8,197 nucleotides of DNA from CAZEJK01 sp964512045 (GTDB taxonomy: Bacteria; Acidobacteriota; Thermoanaerobaculia; Thermoanaerobaculales; Sulfomarinibacteraceae), in assembly GCA_964512045.1 (NCBI GenBank), contig CAZEJK010000229.1, forward strand, positions 1 to 8,197, written 5' to 3'. A program made the translations under genes and the position numbers. This document shows, piece after piece, positions 1 to 8,197 of the stretch. The notes beneath the pieces are model-generated. The model saw only the letters and a list, made by a program, of their open reading frames with translations, had not been told where the DNA came from and did no database searches. The stretch's first letter is position 1. Each line of letters starts with the position of its first letter.

Positions 1-854
1 GAGACCGTGGCCTCGAGCGCGCTCCCCACCGCGTGGAACTGGTGGTAACCGGCCAGCTTTTTGATCACCGTGTCGCCGTCGCCCTCGAACACGACGAAGA
101 AGCGCACGAGATCAAGGAAGCGTCGCTTTTCGAAGACTCCGCGGAGCAGGACCTCGAGCTTCGAAACCGATCCTGGTGCCAGCTCTTCGCCTTCGATGGT
201 CCGCCACGGCGAGAAGCGCTCCTTGTGCGCGGAGATCGTACCGATGCGCGCGTCGAGGCCATCAGAGGCAATCAGCGCCTCGTTGAAGGTGAAGAGCCCG
301 GGGATCTCCTTCTTGTAGGTCTGGAGCTGCTGAAAGGCGCTCCAGATGGTGGCGTTCTCGTTCGCCGCGTTCTTGAGCTCGATCACGGCCAGCGGCAGGC
401 CGTTGACGAAGACGACCACATCGGGACGCCGGGTGCGTCCGGCTTCGGTGACGGTGAACTGGTTGACCACCAGCCAGTCGTTGTTGTCCAGTGTGTCGAA
501 GTCGAGGACGCGCACCGGGTCGTAGCCGATGGAGCCATCGCTCCGGAGGTACTCGACGCTGACGCCGTTGACCAGGTAGTAATGGAGCTCGTGGTTGGCG
601 TCCACGAGTTGGGGCGATGAGATGCGGCTCACCTTGCGAAACGCCTCGTCAATGCCTTCTTGGGGTGCGTCCGGGTTGAGCCGTGCGAGGGCACCGTGCA
701 GCCGGCCCTCGAGAATGACCTGCTCGTAGCTCTTCCGCTCAGCCGCCGGCTCGCCGGGAGCGATCTCGGGCCCGTGGAGGATCGAGTAGCCCAGCGCCCC
801 GAACCACTCGAGGGCGGCGCCCTCGACCACCGACTCGGTGAACTGGTTGCTCAT
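1..854 (-). CDS. hsdR: Type I restriction enzyme R subunit (HsdR), N-terminal 284 residues, truncated by the window edge
   Basis: HsdR is the motor and nuclease subunit of type I restriction enzymes: with HsdM and HsdS it translocates unmethylated DNA and cuts it. The frame is open from the ATG at 854 to base 1 with no stop. The N-terminal nuclease domain is intact: a PD-(D/E)xK core with D145 (in RRPDVVVF), E159 and K161 (in AVIELK), followed by the Q176-xxx-Y180 motif typical of type I HsdR. The segment near residue 270 (AGYHQFHAV) matches the usual entry to the helicase part, whose Walker A should lie just beyond the edge. Family members are usually about 1000 residues, so roughly a quarter is visible. 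The start overlaps the rhuM stop as ATGA, which implies translational coupling. Only a weak purine-rich tract (AAGAAGAA) precedes the ATG, fitting that coupling. Identification is firm; whether the rest is intact cannot be seen. Confidence 0.94.
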   Translation of the reverse strand, partial: MSNQFTESVVEGAALEWFGALGYSILHGPEIAPGEPAAERKSYEQVILEGRLHGALARLNPDAPQEGIDEAFRKVSRISSPQLVDANHELHYYLVNGVSVEYLRSDGSIGYDPVRVLDFDTLDNNDWLVVNQFTVTEAGRTRRPDVVVFVNGLPLAVIELKNAANENATIWSAFQQLQTYKKEIPGLFTFNEALIASDGLDARIGTISAHKERFSPWRTIEGEELAPGSVSKLEVLLRGVFEKRRFLDLVRFFVVFEGDGDTVIKKLAGYHQFHAVGSALEATV

Positions 855-1936
855 TTCTTCTTGCGCTCCCTGGTTTTGCGCGGCGTCTCTACCTTCGTCT
901 TCTCCGCGAGGCGCTTGGTCTCGGCCACCACGCGATCGAAGTCGCTCTCGAACAGTCGGTCCTGCACGATGCGGTACTTCTCGAACTCGCTCTCGGCGTG
1001 CGCCCTGGCGATCTCTGCCGTCACCTTGCCAGCGTCCGAGAGCACCTCACGATCGGTCGCGGCGAGGAAGCGGTTCAGGCGCACCTCCCAGTCCTGCATG
1101 GTCATGGGGATCTTGCGGAGCGCCATGTCTTCGGCGACGTCGAGGTACGCGTTCACCAGGCGCGAGAGCTGCGCCAGCTCATGCTCGGTGAGATAGTTCT
1201 TGGCCACGACCACGTCGAAATTCTGGATCTTGCCGTGGGGCGCGTCGGTCCAGGTGTGCAGGCCCATGTGCTCCGCTGTGGAGTCTGCACGGCCGACGAT
1301 GACCTCGGCAGCGGTTTGCCCGTGGATGGCCCAGTGCAGCTTGTTCTGCACTATGGCGAAGAAGCGCTTGGTGGCCTGCGCGGTCACGTCGTAGTCCACG
1401 GACGTCGCGTAGATGTCGGTGATCTTCTGGTAGAACTTGCGCTCCGATAGTCGAATCTCGCGGACGCGCTGGAGCTGTTCTTCGAAGTACCGATCGCTCA
1501 GGACCGAGCCGCCTCGCTTGAGGCGCTCGTCGTCCATGGCGAAGCCCTTGATGGTGAACTCCTCGATGACGCGCGTGGCCCACTTGCGGAACTGCACGGC
1601 GCGCTCGGAGTTGACCTTGTAGCCGACGGCGATGATGGCCGAGAGGTTGTAGTGCTTGGTGTCGTAGCTCTTGCCGTCGGCAGCAGTTATTCGAAAATTT
1701 CTAATAACTGCTTCCTCCTCGAGCTCGATGTCCGAAAACACCTTCTTCAGGTGGTAATTGATGGTCGGGACCTCAACGTCGTAGAGCTGAGCCATCATCT
1801 TCTGGCTGAGCCACACGTTCTCGTCGGCGTAGACCGCTTCTACGCCGCCACCGCCGCTGGCCGCCACGAAGGTCAGGTATTCGGCCGCTGAGGAGCGGAC
1901 GAGGGAGACGCCAGGGGATTTCTTCTTGCGGGTCAT
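851..1936 (-). CDS. rhuM: RhuM-family protein
   Basis: This 361-residue protein matches the RhuM family, named after an ORF in Salmonella pathogenicity island 3 and often found beside type I R-M genes. Its biochemical role is not established. Visible features are a helix-turn-helix-like segment (about residues 43-66, WLSQKMMAQLYDVEVPTINY), the family signature VIRNFRITAADGKSYDTKHYNL (78-99 region) followed by IIAVGYKVNS, and a helical second half (about 150-340). It ends in a very basic tail (TRERKKK), and the N-terminus is also basic (MTRKKK), which suggests nucleic-acid contact. The ATG at 1936 has AGGAG (1948-1944) seven bases upstream. It lies 15 bases after the stop of the STAND gene and overlaps hsdR by ATGA, so it belongs to the operon. 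Codons 75-85 are unusually A+T-rich and form a long palindrome. The family call is strong; a function in restriction or its control is inference. Confidence 0.9.
   Translation of the reverse strand: MTRKKKSPGVSLVRSSAAEYLTFVAASGGGGVEAVYADENVWLSQKMMAQLYDVEVPTINYHLKKVFSDIELEEEAVIRNFRITAADGKSYDTKHYNLSAIIAVGYKVNSERAVQFRKWATRVIEEFTIKGFAMDDERLKRGGSVLSDRYFEEQLQRVREIRLSERKFYQKITDIYATSVDYDVTAQATKRFFAIVQNKLHWAIHGQTAAEVIVGRADSTAEHMGLHTWTDAPHGKIQNFDVVVAKNYLTEHELAQLSRLVNAYLDVAEDMALRKIPMTMQDWEVRLNRFLAATDREVLSDAGKVTAEIARAHAESEFEKYRIVQDRLFESDFDRVVAETKRLAEKTKVETPRKTRERKKK
1682..1712. repeat. 31-base near-perfect palindrome inside rhuM
   Basis: The arms AGCAGTTATT (1682-1691) and AATAACTGCT (1703-1712) are exact reverse complements. 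The middle also pairs (GAAA at 1693-1696 with TTTC at 1698-1701) around a single central A at 1697. The only mismatch is 1692/1702, so 14 of 15 positions pair. Only 9 of 31 bases are G or C, in a gene that is otherwise clearly G+C-rich. It covers rhuM codons 75-85, which encode part of the conserved VIRNFRITA signature using codons such as AGA, ATA and ATT. It could be an RNA hairpin, a protein-binding site or a recombination site. There is no T-run, so it is not a classic terminator. The structure is directly visible; the role is unknown. Confidence 0.8.
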
Positions 1937-1951
1937 GGGGCGGCTCCTGCG

Positions 1952-4249
1952 CTACTCGTCGACATCGGAGAACCTCCCGTTCTCGAGTTCGTACCGTTCC
2001 TCGTAGTACCGTTCCTTCCACTCGTCCTGCATGTAATCGGCACGCTGTTCTTCATCCTCCTCGATCTCCGCTCGCCGTTCAGAGAGCCGCTCGTCCAGGC
2101 GTGCCTTCACCGCGTCAAGTCGTGTCGCTATTGCCTCTGACCACCTGCCAGATCGCTGAAATGCCTCTCGCAGACGCGTGCAGTGTGCCTCTACAGCCTC
2201 GAGCGCAGAATCGACGTGTTCGACCGATGACAGGTCCTGTGCATACCAATCGTAGAGCCGCGGCGCGCTCGAGAAGGCGCTTTCATTTTCTCCTTCAACG
2301 AAGGCCCACTCGAACCCAGGCAGAGCATCTCGAAGCCCATCGACGTCGAGAAACCCGCACCAGCCCGATTCTTCAGCGGCCTCGCGAAGGGCATCCTCAA
2401 CAAGCCTCCGGCGCCGCTCGTCGAACAACGTTGACTCTCCCTGCAGTCGAACCGCGAGGTTCGCAGCAGCATCGGCCCCCTCGGGCTCTGGAACCACGGA
2501 CAAGGCGCGATCGAGCAGCGTCGGGTCGGTGTCGTTCACCCCGCGCAGCAAGGCCGATGACGCCCTGTCTGCAAGGTACGAGGCGATGCTATCGATGGTT
2601 TGAGCGTTCGCGGTGAGGAGCCTCGGCAGGAGATGTTCGTATGCCGCGTCGGGCACAAAGAGCAGCCGACTACCGCGGGGGGATGCATTCGTGGTGGTAT
2701 CTCTCAGCACCGCGTGGAGGTTGGCGCTCTGCAGGTACAGCGCCAACTGTGCAGACCGTTCCGCCAGTTCCTCTTGCAGAGCTTCGATCATCGACGGGTG
2801 ATGAAACTGCCACGTTTGGCTTGTCGCCTGCCTCACGCGCTTGACGAGGCTCCCCTCGAGCGCCTCGAGCGAGTCGCGCACGGAATGGATCGAGACGCCG
2901 TAGGTTCGCAGAACGGCGTCTGCCACCGCACCGTCAGCGACCGGATCGGCCAGCGCGTTGCCGCTGTGCAGACATGCAGACAGAGCCGCCATCTCGCTGT
3001 TTGACAGGCCATGAATGACGTCACGAAAGTGTTGAACCGGCTTGTCAAAGAAGGCCCGCAGCTCGTCGGGCTGATACCGCAGGGCCTGATGAAAACGCTT
3101 GCTCCCGAGGCGCCTGGCCAACTCAGGCGAGAACGACCCAAGACGAGCCAGCATGGGAAGGTGCTTCTTCAGCGCGCGCTTCTGGTCCTTCGTGATGTCG
3201 CCGTCCTTGATGTGGTTGTAGAGGATGCCTTCCCTCTCGTCCGTCGACAGCGCAGTAACCTCGACCCTCACGCGAGAATCGCTGATGAAATCGGCCTTCG
3301 AACGCTTCAGCTTCCGCTCTGCAGCGGACAAGATGTAATCTCGCGTGCAGAACACGATGCGCGCACTGCGTTTCCGTGCGGCCTCCACCTTGTCGAGCGC
3401 TGCCGCCCACTCTCGCAGACGCTGTTCGTCCAAGGTCGTTTCGCCGAAGACGTCGTCGACCCAGTAGATCATCTTCGAGTCCGCCGGAGACCAAGTGCTC
3501 TTGAACTGATCTGCCTGCTCGATCCGCAGAACCCGTACGTCCACGTTCTGTGCGAGATTCACGAGGCAGAGGTTTGCCGCAATGGCAGACTTCCCTGACG
3601 CGGGGGGCCCCACCAAGACCACGAACCGACGGTCATGCAGCGCTCTCTCAGCGCGCCGGTACGAGTCGGTTGGAACAAAGGTGCGCAGCGGCACCGCGAG
3701 GTCCTCAAGGACAGCTCTGGTCTGTTCCTGCAGAACGAAAGAGACGATCTGCGAAAGGTCGCCGATGCCGTACAGTCTAGGCACCATCCGTAGCAGGCGC
3801 GGGTGGGCATCGATGGTGTCTTCGATCCACGTCTCGGCCAGCACGAGGCAACGGCCAACTCCGGGAAGGGCTTCGATCGCCGTTCGGATCTTTTCTTCCG
3901 CCTGCGCAGTCACTTGACGGTTCGTCATGAGGACGTAGTGGCAGGGATGCTTCGCTGCGAGTGCTCGAACCTTTTCGATCTCCTTCTTGAGGTTGGCTAC
4001 GTCGAGTGGCGCATGGGCAAGCGAGGTGTGTTTGCACTGAATGACGAATGCGCCACTGAGGTTCTCTTGGTTCACGAAGTTGCTAGCGGCTACGCCTTGG
4101 AACCACCCATCACGTCCACCGTCTGCACCGGGCCGAAAGCGGGTACACGTTTCGCCGAGCACGACCCGCATGATCTGCATGCACACGTCCTCGAACGCGG
4201 TCCACCCGAGGCGGTGGAGGTTGTACCGGCCAGGGCTTCGGCTGCTCAT
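1952..4249 (-). CDS. Mrr-like restriction nuclease fused to a STAND-type (nSTAND3-like) NTPase
   Basis: This 765-residue protein opens with an Mrr/PD-(D/E)xK nuclease domain (about 10-150): E20 in TAFEDV, D47 in GADGGRDG, and Q71-C-K73 in FVIQCKHTS. A P-loop NTPase follows: Walker A GPPASGKS (214-221), Walker B IYWVDDVFG (261-269, acidic D265/D266), an arginine-bearing sensor strand RIVFCTRDYI (297-306), and the helical region with a later FHHPSMIEAL motif typical of nSTAND3 proteins. The C-terminal half is mostly helical without a clear repeat, and it ends in a strongly charged, acid-rich tail (about 723-765). Nuclease-STAND fusions such as Avs proteins sense phage proteins and then degrade DNA; this one is shorter than those and has no visible large sensor-repeat array. 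ATG 4249 overlaps the hsdS stop (ATGA), with AGGGGA seven bases upstream. The domain calls are strong; the defence role is inference from architecture and position. It may instead act as a modification-dependent restriction enzyme. Confidence 0.86.
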   Translation of the reverse strand: MSSRSPGRYNLHRLGWTAFEDVCMQIMRVVLGETCTRFRPGADGGRDGWFQGVAASNFVNQENLSGAFVIQCKHTSLAHAPLDVANLKKEIEKVRALAAKHPCHYVLMTNRQVTAQAEEKIRTAIEALPGVGRCLVLAETWIEDTIDAHPRLLRMVPRLYGIGDLSQIVSFVLQEQTRAVLEDLAVPLRTFVPTDSYRRAERALHDRRFVVLVGPPASGKSAIAANLCLVNLAQNVDVRVLRIEQADQFKSTWSPADSKMIYWVDDVFGETTLDEQRLREWAAALDKVEAARKRSARIVFCTRDYILSAAERKLKRSKADFISDSRVRVEVTALSTDEREGILYNHIKDGDITKDQKRALKKHLPMLARLGSFSPELARRLGSKRFHQALRYQPDELRAFFDKPVQHFRDVIHGLSNSEMAALSACLHSGNALADPVADGAVADAVLRTYGVSIHSVRDSLEALEGSLVKRVRQATSQTWQFHHPSMIEALQEELAERSAQLALYLQSANLHAVLRDTTTNASPRGSRLLFVPDAAYEHLLPRLLTANAQTIDSIASYLADRASSALLRGVNDTDPTLLDRALSVVPEPEGADAAANLAVRLQGESTLFDERRRRLVEDALREAAEESGWCGFLDVDGLRDALPGFEWAFVEGENESAFSSAPRLYDWYAQDLSSVEHVDSALEAVEAHCTRLREAFQRSGRWSEAIATRLDAVKARLDERLSERRAEIEEDEEQRADYMQDEWKERYYEERYELENGRFSDVDE

Positions 4250-5590
4250 CTCGCTGTCCCCTGGTGCCGTTGGTTGAACACGCGCTCGGCAGAGGACACC
4301 GGCAGCTCGCCCGAGAGCAACCGAGGCAGGAGCGCATCCCTGGTCTTCGCTAGCGTTGCACTCTCGAGGTCCCGAGCCACAACGAGAGCTTGGAGCTGAT
4401 CGCCGGCACGCGCGAATGGGGCGATGACGCTATCTGGCGGAACCACGAGTGGCACTGCCGTCAAGATGCCGGTGTTGAGGTTCGGCATGGTTGCGCCGAT
4501 GGCGTGTTGAACGATCCATGCCCTCGTCTCTGGTCGATCCAGGGCCATCGAGGCGAACAGAGGAGACGGCCAGGTCGGCCCGAGGCGCACGAGCAGGCAT
4601 CCGGTGCCGCAAAGCCAGCCTGTCTCGCGCTCGCCGATCAGCGCATGGCGTTCAACATCGCCGCGACGGCTGTAGACGATATCGCCGACCAGAAGGCGAT
4701 GGCGAGACAGTCGCTCGGCGTCGTGTTCTCGGACGCGGGCGATGTCGGTGGTCGACACGCGGCGGGCGTTGATGTCCTTAGGCATGACCACAGGAATGCC
4801 CTCGGGTACGTAGTCAGAGGCATGGAGCTGGCTTCCGAAGGGGCCAGTCTGAATAACACCGCCACAACGCTCAGCCTCCGCACCCAAGGTGGTTGCTCGC
4901 CACCCCTTCGGGATCTCCCCCAGCTCGGAGTCTTGGAACTCGCCGGGGAAGAGGGCGGCGGTGGCCGGGTCCATGCCGGTGGGCGTTTTGCCTTGGGCCT
5001 TGGCGCGCACGGGGTCGAAGTCGACGAACCAGGACTTGAAGAGCGCGCGGGCCATGGCCTCGAGCGTCTCGTTGGTCCGGCGGTTCAGTTCGATCTTGTC
5101 GTCGAGGGTGCCGAGGATGTGGGCGATGGCGCGTTGCTCGTCGAGAGGCGGTAGGGGGATCTCCAGGCCCTGAATCCTGTCGGTTGGTAGGACCCCGGTC
5201 CCATGCCCCGTTTCGCCCACGAAACCTAGGATTTCTGGTGTGCGCGCCTTGATCGCGTAAGCGAGAAACGCAGGCAGAACGTCATCTACCGCAACCAAGG
5301 CTTTCAAATCCTGGTTGAACGTCACCGGCCTGGTAGTGATCCCCATCCGGAATTCGCTCTTCAGGCTCATCCCGCGGACGATGAAGAGAATCGTGTCCTT
5401 CGGAACGAGACGAGTGCCGTTGTTCGCGCCGGCCTCCGTTACCTTGTCTTCCGAGTCACCAACTAAGAACTCAGTGAGGCTCTTCGCGCTGATCCACGCA
5501 ATATCGCCGTTCCAGTAGTCCGGGTTGCCCTTACTCGGCGTTCCGCCCGAATACCAGACGGCGCAGTCTCGAAGTGGGCGGCTTGTCCAC

Positions 5591-5601
<11 letters not shown>
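4246..5601 (-). CDS. hsdS: Type I R-M specificity subunit (HsdS)
   Basis: HsdS reads the bipartite DNA target for both methylation and cleavage. Numbering from the ATG at 5601 (451 residues), it has the classic two-half layout: target-recognition domain 1 (about 5-148, entry WTSRPLRDCAVWYSGGTPS), a conserved helical spacer (about 149-195, PLPPLDEQRAIAHILGTLDD to LFKSWFVDFDP), domain 2 (about 230-392, entry IPKGWRATTLG, with QTGPFGSQLHASDY), and a C-terminal conserved helix (about 394-433, ending LLPRLLSGEL). The length is normal and both halves are complete, so it should recognise an asymmetric bipartite sequence that cannot be predicted here. I prefer ATG 5601 because GAGGGGG (5615-5609) sits seven bases upstream; a TTG at 5607 would add two residues. 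It overlaps the end of hsdM by 11 bases and the following gene by ATGA, indicating coupled translation. Confidence 0.95.
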
Positions 5602-7510
<1,909 letters not shown>

Positions 7511-7515
7511 GTCCG

Positions 7516-7522
7516 CCTCCTT
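7516..7522 (-). promoter_or_regulatory. Strong Shine-Dalgarno site fixing the TTG start of hsdM
   Basis: On the minus strand AAGGAGG (7522-7516) is followed by CGGAC and then TTG at 7510. It is a full match to the anti-Shine-Dalgarno sequence with a five-base spacer, and no ATG or GTG lies nearby in frame. This decides the start and shows that hsdM can be translated independently of the broken upstream regulator frame. Confidence 0.78.
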
Positions 7523-7546
7523 GGCCCGGGCGCCTTGTGGGTGGAG

Positions 7547-7771
7547 CTAGGACTCATCGTCGGCCTCCGAGTACTCGCTGAGGTCCAACCCAGCCTCGTT
7601 CGCCATTTCGTGAAGCCTCTTCACGAGGAATGGCTGTGGCTTCCTGCGGCCGTTCTCCCACACGTTGACCGTTCTGAAAGACACGCCAATCTCTCACGCA
7701 AGCTGCTCCTGAGACAGGCCACGTTTGACGTGTAGTGCTTTGACCAGGCTTGCAAAGTCGGTATTTGTCAT
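7547..7771 (-). pseudogene. Xre/Cro-type helix-turn-helix regulator interrupted by an in-frame TGA
   Basis: Reading from ATG 7771, the frame gives MTNTDFASLVKALHVKRG, then LSQEQLA, a TGA at 7696-7694 (codon 26), then EIGVSFRTVNVWENGRRKP and on through LVKRLHEMANEAGLDLSEYSEADDES to a TAG at 7549-7547. The two halves together form one standard Xre-type helix-turn-helix domain with a short acidic tail. The stop falls exactly where such proteins commonly have Arg in LAREIGVS, so a single CGA-to-TGA change explains it. There is no frameshift and no other lesion, suggesting a recent mutation, a sequencing error or, less likely, recoding. It sits directly upstream of hsdM in the same direction, so it plausibly regulated the R-M operon, like controller proteins of R-M systems. 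As written, only a 25-residue fragment would be made; a GTG at 7684 is a possible weak restart but would lose the first half of the domain. Confidence 0.8.
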
Positions 7772-7782
7772 CACCCTCTCGG

Positions 7783-7796
7783 CGCTGTGCACAGCG
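7783..7796. promoter_or_regulatory. Perfect 14-base palindrome in the leader of the regulator frame
   Basis: CGCTGTGCACAGCG is its own reverse complement. It lies between the predicted transcription start and the ATG at 7771, with its centre 24 bases from the centre of the palindrome at 7806-7821. It may be a second operator for the same regulator or a hairpin in the leader. The symmetry is seen directly; the function is inferred. Confidence 0.42.
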
Positions 7797-7805
7797 TGTA
7801 ATTTC

Positions 7806-7821
7806 TATAGTGAACACTATA
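7806..7821. promoter_or_regulatory. Operator-like palindrome overlapping the predicted -10 box
   Basis: TATAGTGAACACTATA consists of two exact 7-base arms (TATAGTG and CACTATA) around AA. It covers the candidate -10 element of the minus-strand promoter, just upstream of the helix-turn-helix gene. Dyads of this size at this place are typical operators for Xre-type regulators that repress their own operon. Binding by the neighbouring regulator is inference, and that gene is broken in this sequence. Confidence 0.55.
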
Positions 7822-7842
7822 CTGAACGCGATACCTGGTCAA
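7816..7842 (-). promoter_or_regulatory. Candidate sigma-70-type promoter for the regulator and R-M operon
   Basis: On the minus strand TTGACC (7842-7837) and TATAGT (7821-7816) resemble -35 and -10 boxes. The spacer is 15 bases, one or two short of the usual 16-18, so it may be weak or need activation. Transcription would start near 7808, about 37 bases before the ATG at 7771. It is the only long intergenic region upstream of the operon, and the overlapping palindrome fits a regulated promoter. Confidence 0.45.
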
Positions 7843-7914
7843 GAGGGTCCCCAGGCCGAGGCAGGCAGCGGGCGACACGACAGCTTCGGGGCGATGGGCA
7901 GAGAGGCCGAACGG

Positions 7915-8197
7915 TCAGTGACCACAGCCCAGCGCCGCCCATGCACGACGCTGATCGGCCCACGCGGGCCGGCGGGCGATCTCGTGCAGGTCGCGCTCGG
8001 CGAGAGACTCGACACCATCAACGGCTTCGAGGTGGAGGACCTCCTCCTGGATGTCGGGGGCGAGCAGGGTCAGGTCGAGCAGCTTCGACAGCCGGCCGCG
8101 GGTGAAGCCGAGCCGGGCGGCGAGCGTGGCCTGGTCAGGGTGCTCGCCGCGGTCGAGCTTGCCCTGCAGGTCGTGGGCGAGGGCGAGCATCCGCGCG
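7915..8197 (-). CDS. Small helix-turn-helix protein resembling recombinase-linked ORFs, 5' end possibly outside the window
   Basis: The frame is open to the right edge and ends at TGA 7917-7915. An ATG at 8190 gives 91 residues, but the frame continues upstream, so the true start may lie outside. The protein has a helix-turn-helix in the style of ParB/KorB (about residues 19-52 from that ATG: ATLAARLGFTRGRLSKLLDL, then LLAPDIQEEVLHL), followed by LAERDLHEIARRPAWADQRRAW. From memory, proteins of this shape commonly follow site-specific recombinase genes in Myxococcota and Planctomycetota; I could not run a search to confirm that. It reads in the same direction as the R-M genes but is separated by 143 bases from the next frame. 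A role in recombinase control or DNA binding at an integration module is inference. Codon use is more strongly G+C-rich than in the STAND and rhuM genes. Confidence 0.6.
   Translation of the reverse strand, partial: ARMLALAHDLQGKLDRGEHPDQATLAARLGFTRGRLSKLLDLTLLAPDIQEEVLHLEAVDGVESLAERDLHEIARRPAWADQRRAWAALGCGH

Noticed and set aside
33..620. Plus-strand open frame of 195 codons
   Set aside because: It is opposite the HsdR nuclease domain, whose D145/E159/K161 and QxxxY motifs are clear; the plus product has no motif of its own.
1682..1712. Reading the rhuM palindrome as a transcription terminator
   Set aside because: There is no T-run after the stem on either strand, the stem is A+T-rich, and it lies in the middle of an intact coding region.
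2101..3598. Several plus-strand frames opposite the STAND gene
   Set aside because: They are interrupted, overlap one another and show no domains, whereas the minus-strand frame has ordered nuclease and NTPase motifs.
7554..7817. Minus-strand 87-codon frame over the regulator region
   Set aside because: It is in a different frame from the helix-turn-helix sequence. Its product is a shadow rich in Arg, Gln and Glu, while the frame from 7771 gives a clear Xre-type domain apart from one TGA.
7913..7923. Small inverted repeat GGTCA-G-TGACC at the end of the right-edge ORF
   Set aside because: The 5-base arms are short enough to arise by chance in G+C-rich DNA, and no T-run supports a terminator.
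7725..8105. Plus-strand 126-codon frame across the intergenic region
   Set aside because: It crosses the promoter palindromes and the opposite-strand helix-turn-helix ORF, and becomes a low-complexity Arg/Gly/Ala stretch without motifs.

Overview
The window is high in G+C and almost entirely coding. All supported genes lie on the minus strand, so they read from right to left. It holds most of a type I restriction-modification (R-M) operon. The order of transcription is: a small helix-turn-helix regulator with an in-frame stop, hsdM, hsdS, a nuclease-STAND NTPase gene, rhuM, and the 5' part of hsdR, which runs off the left edge. The G+C content and the style of the right-edge ORF suggest a high-G+C Gram-negative bacterium, perhaps Myxococcota/Deltaproteobacteria or a similar group. 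That assignment is inference only.

Right edge (about 7772-8197): the 3' part of a small helix-turn-helix ORF of a kind I associate with genes lying next to site-specific recombinases. It is followed by a 142-base spacer with a candidate promoter and two perfect palindromes (7806-7821 and 7783-7796). Next is a 74-codon Xre-type regulator frame (7771-7547) whose only visible lesion is a TGA at codon 26.

Core (7510-4246): hsdM starts at a TTG behind a perfect AAGGAGG and has an N-terminal extension with two SAP-like repeats. hsdS overlaps the end of hsdM and has two target-recognition domains.

Accessory part (4249-851): a 765-residue protein with an Mrr-like nuclease domain followed by a STAND-type NTPase overlaps hsdS by ATGA. 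A RhuM-family protein follows after 15 bases and overlaps hsdR by ATGA. Within rhuM lies an A+T-rich 31-base near-perfect palindrome.

Working model: HsdM and HsdS methylate the host DNA, and HsdR, translated last, adds restriction. The Mrr-STAND protein looks like a second anti-phage effector built into the same transcript. RhuM is a conserved companion of uncertain function. The tight overlaps of hsdM-hsdS-STAND and rhuM-hsdR argue that this is one composite defence operon and not a chance neighbourhood.
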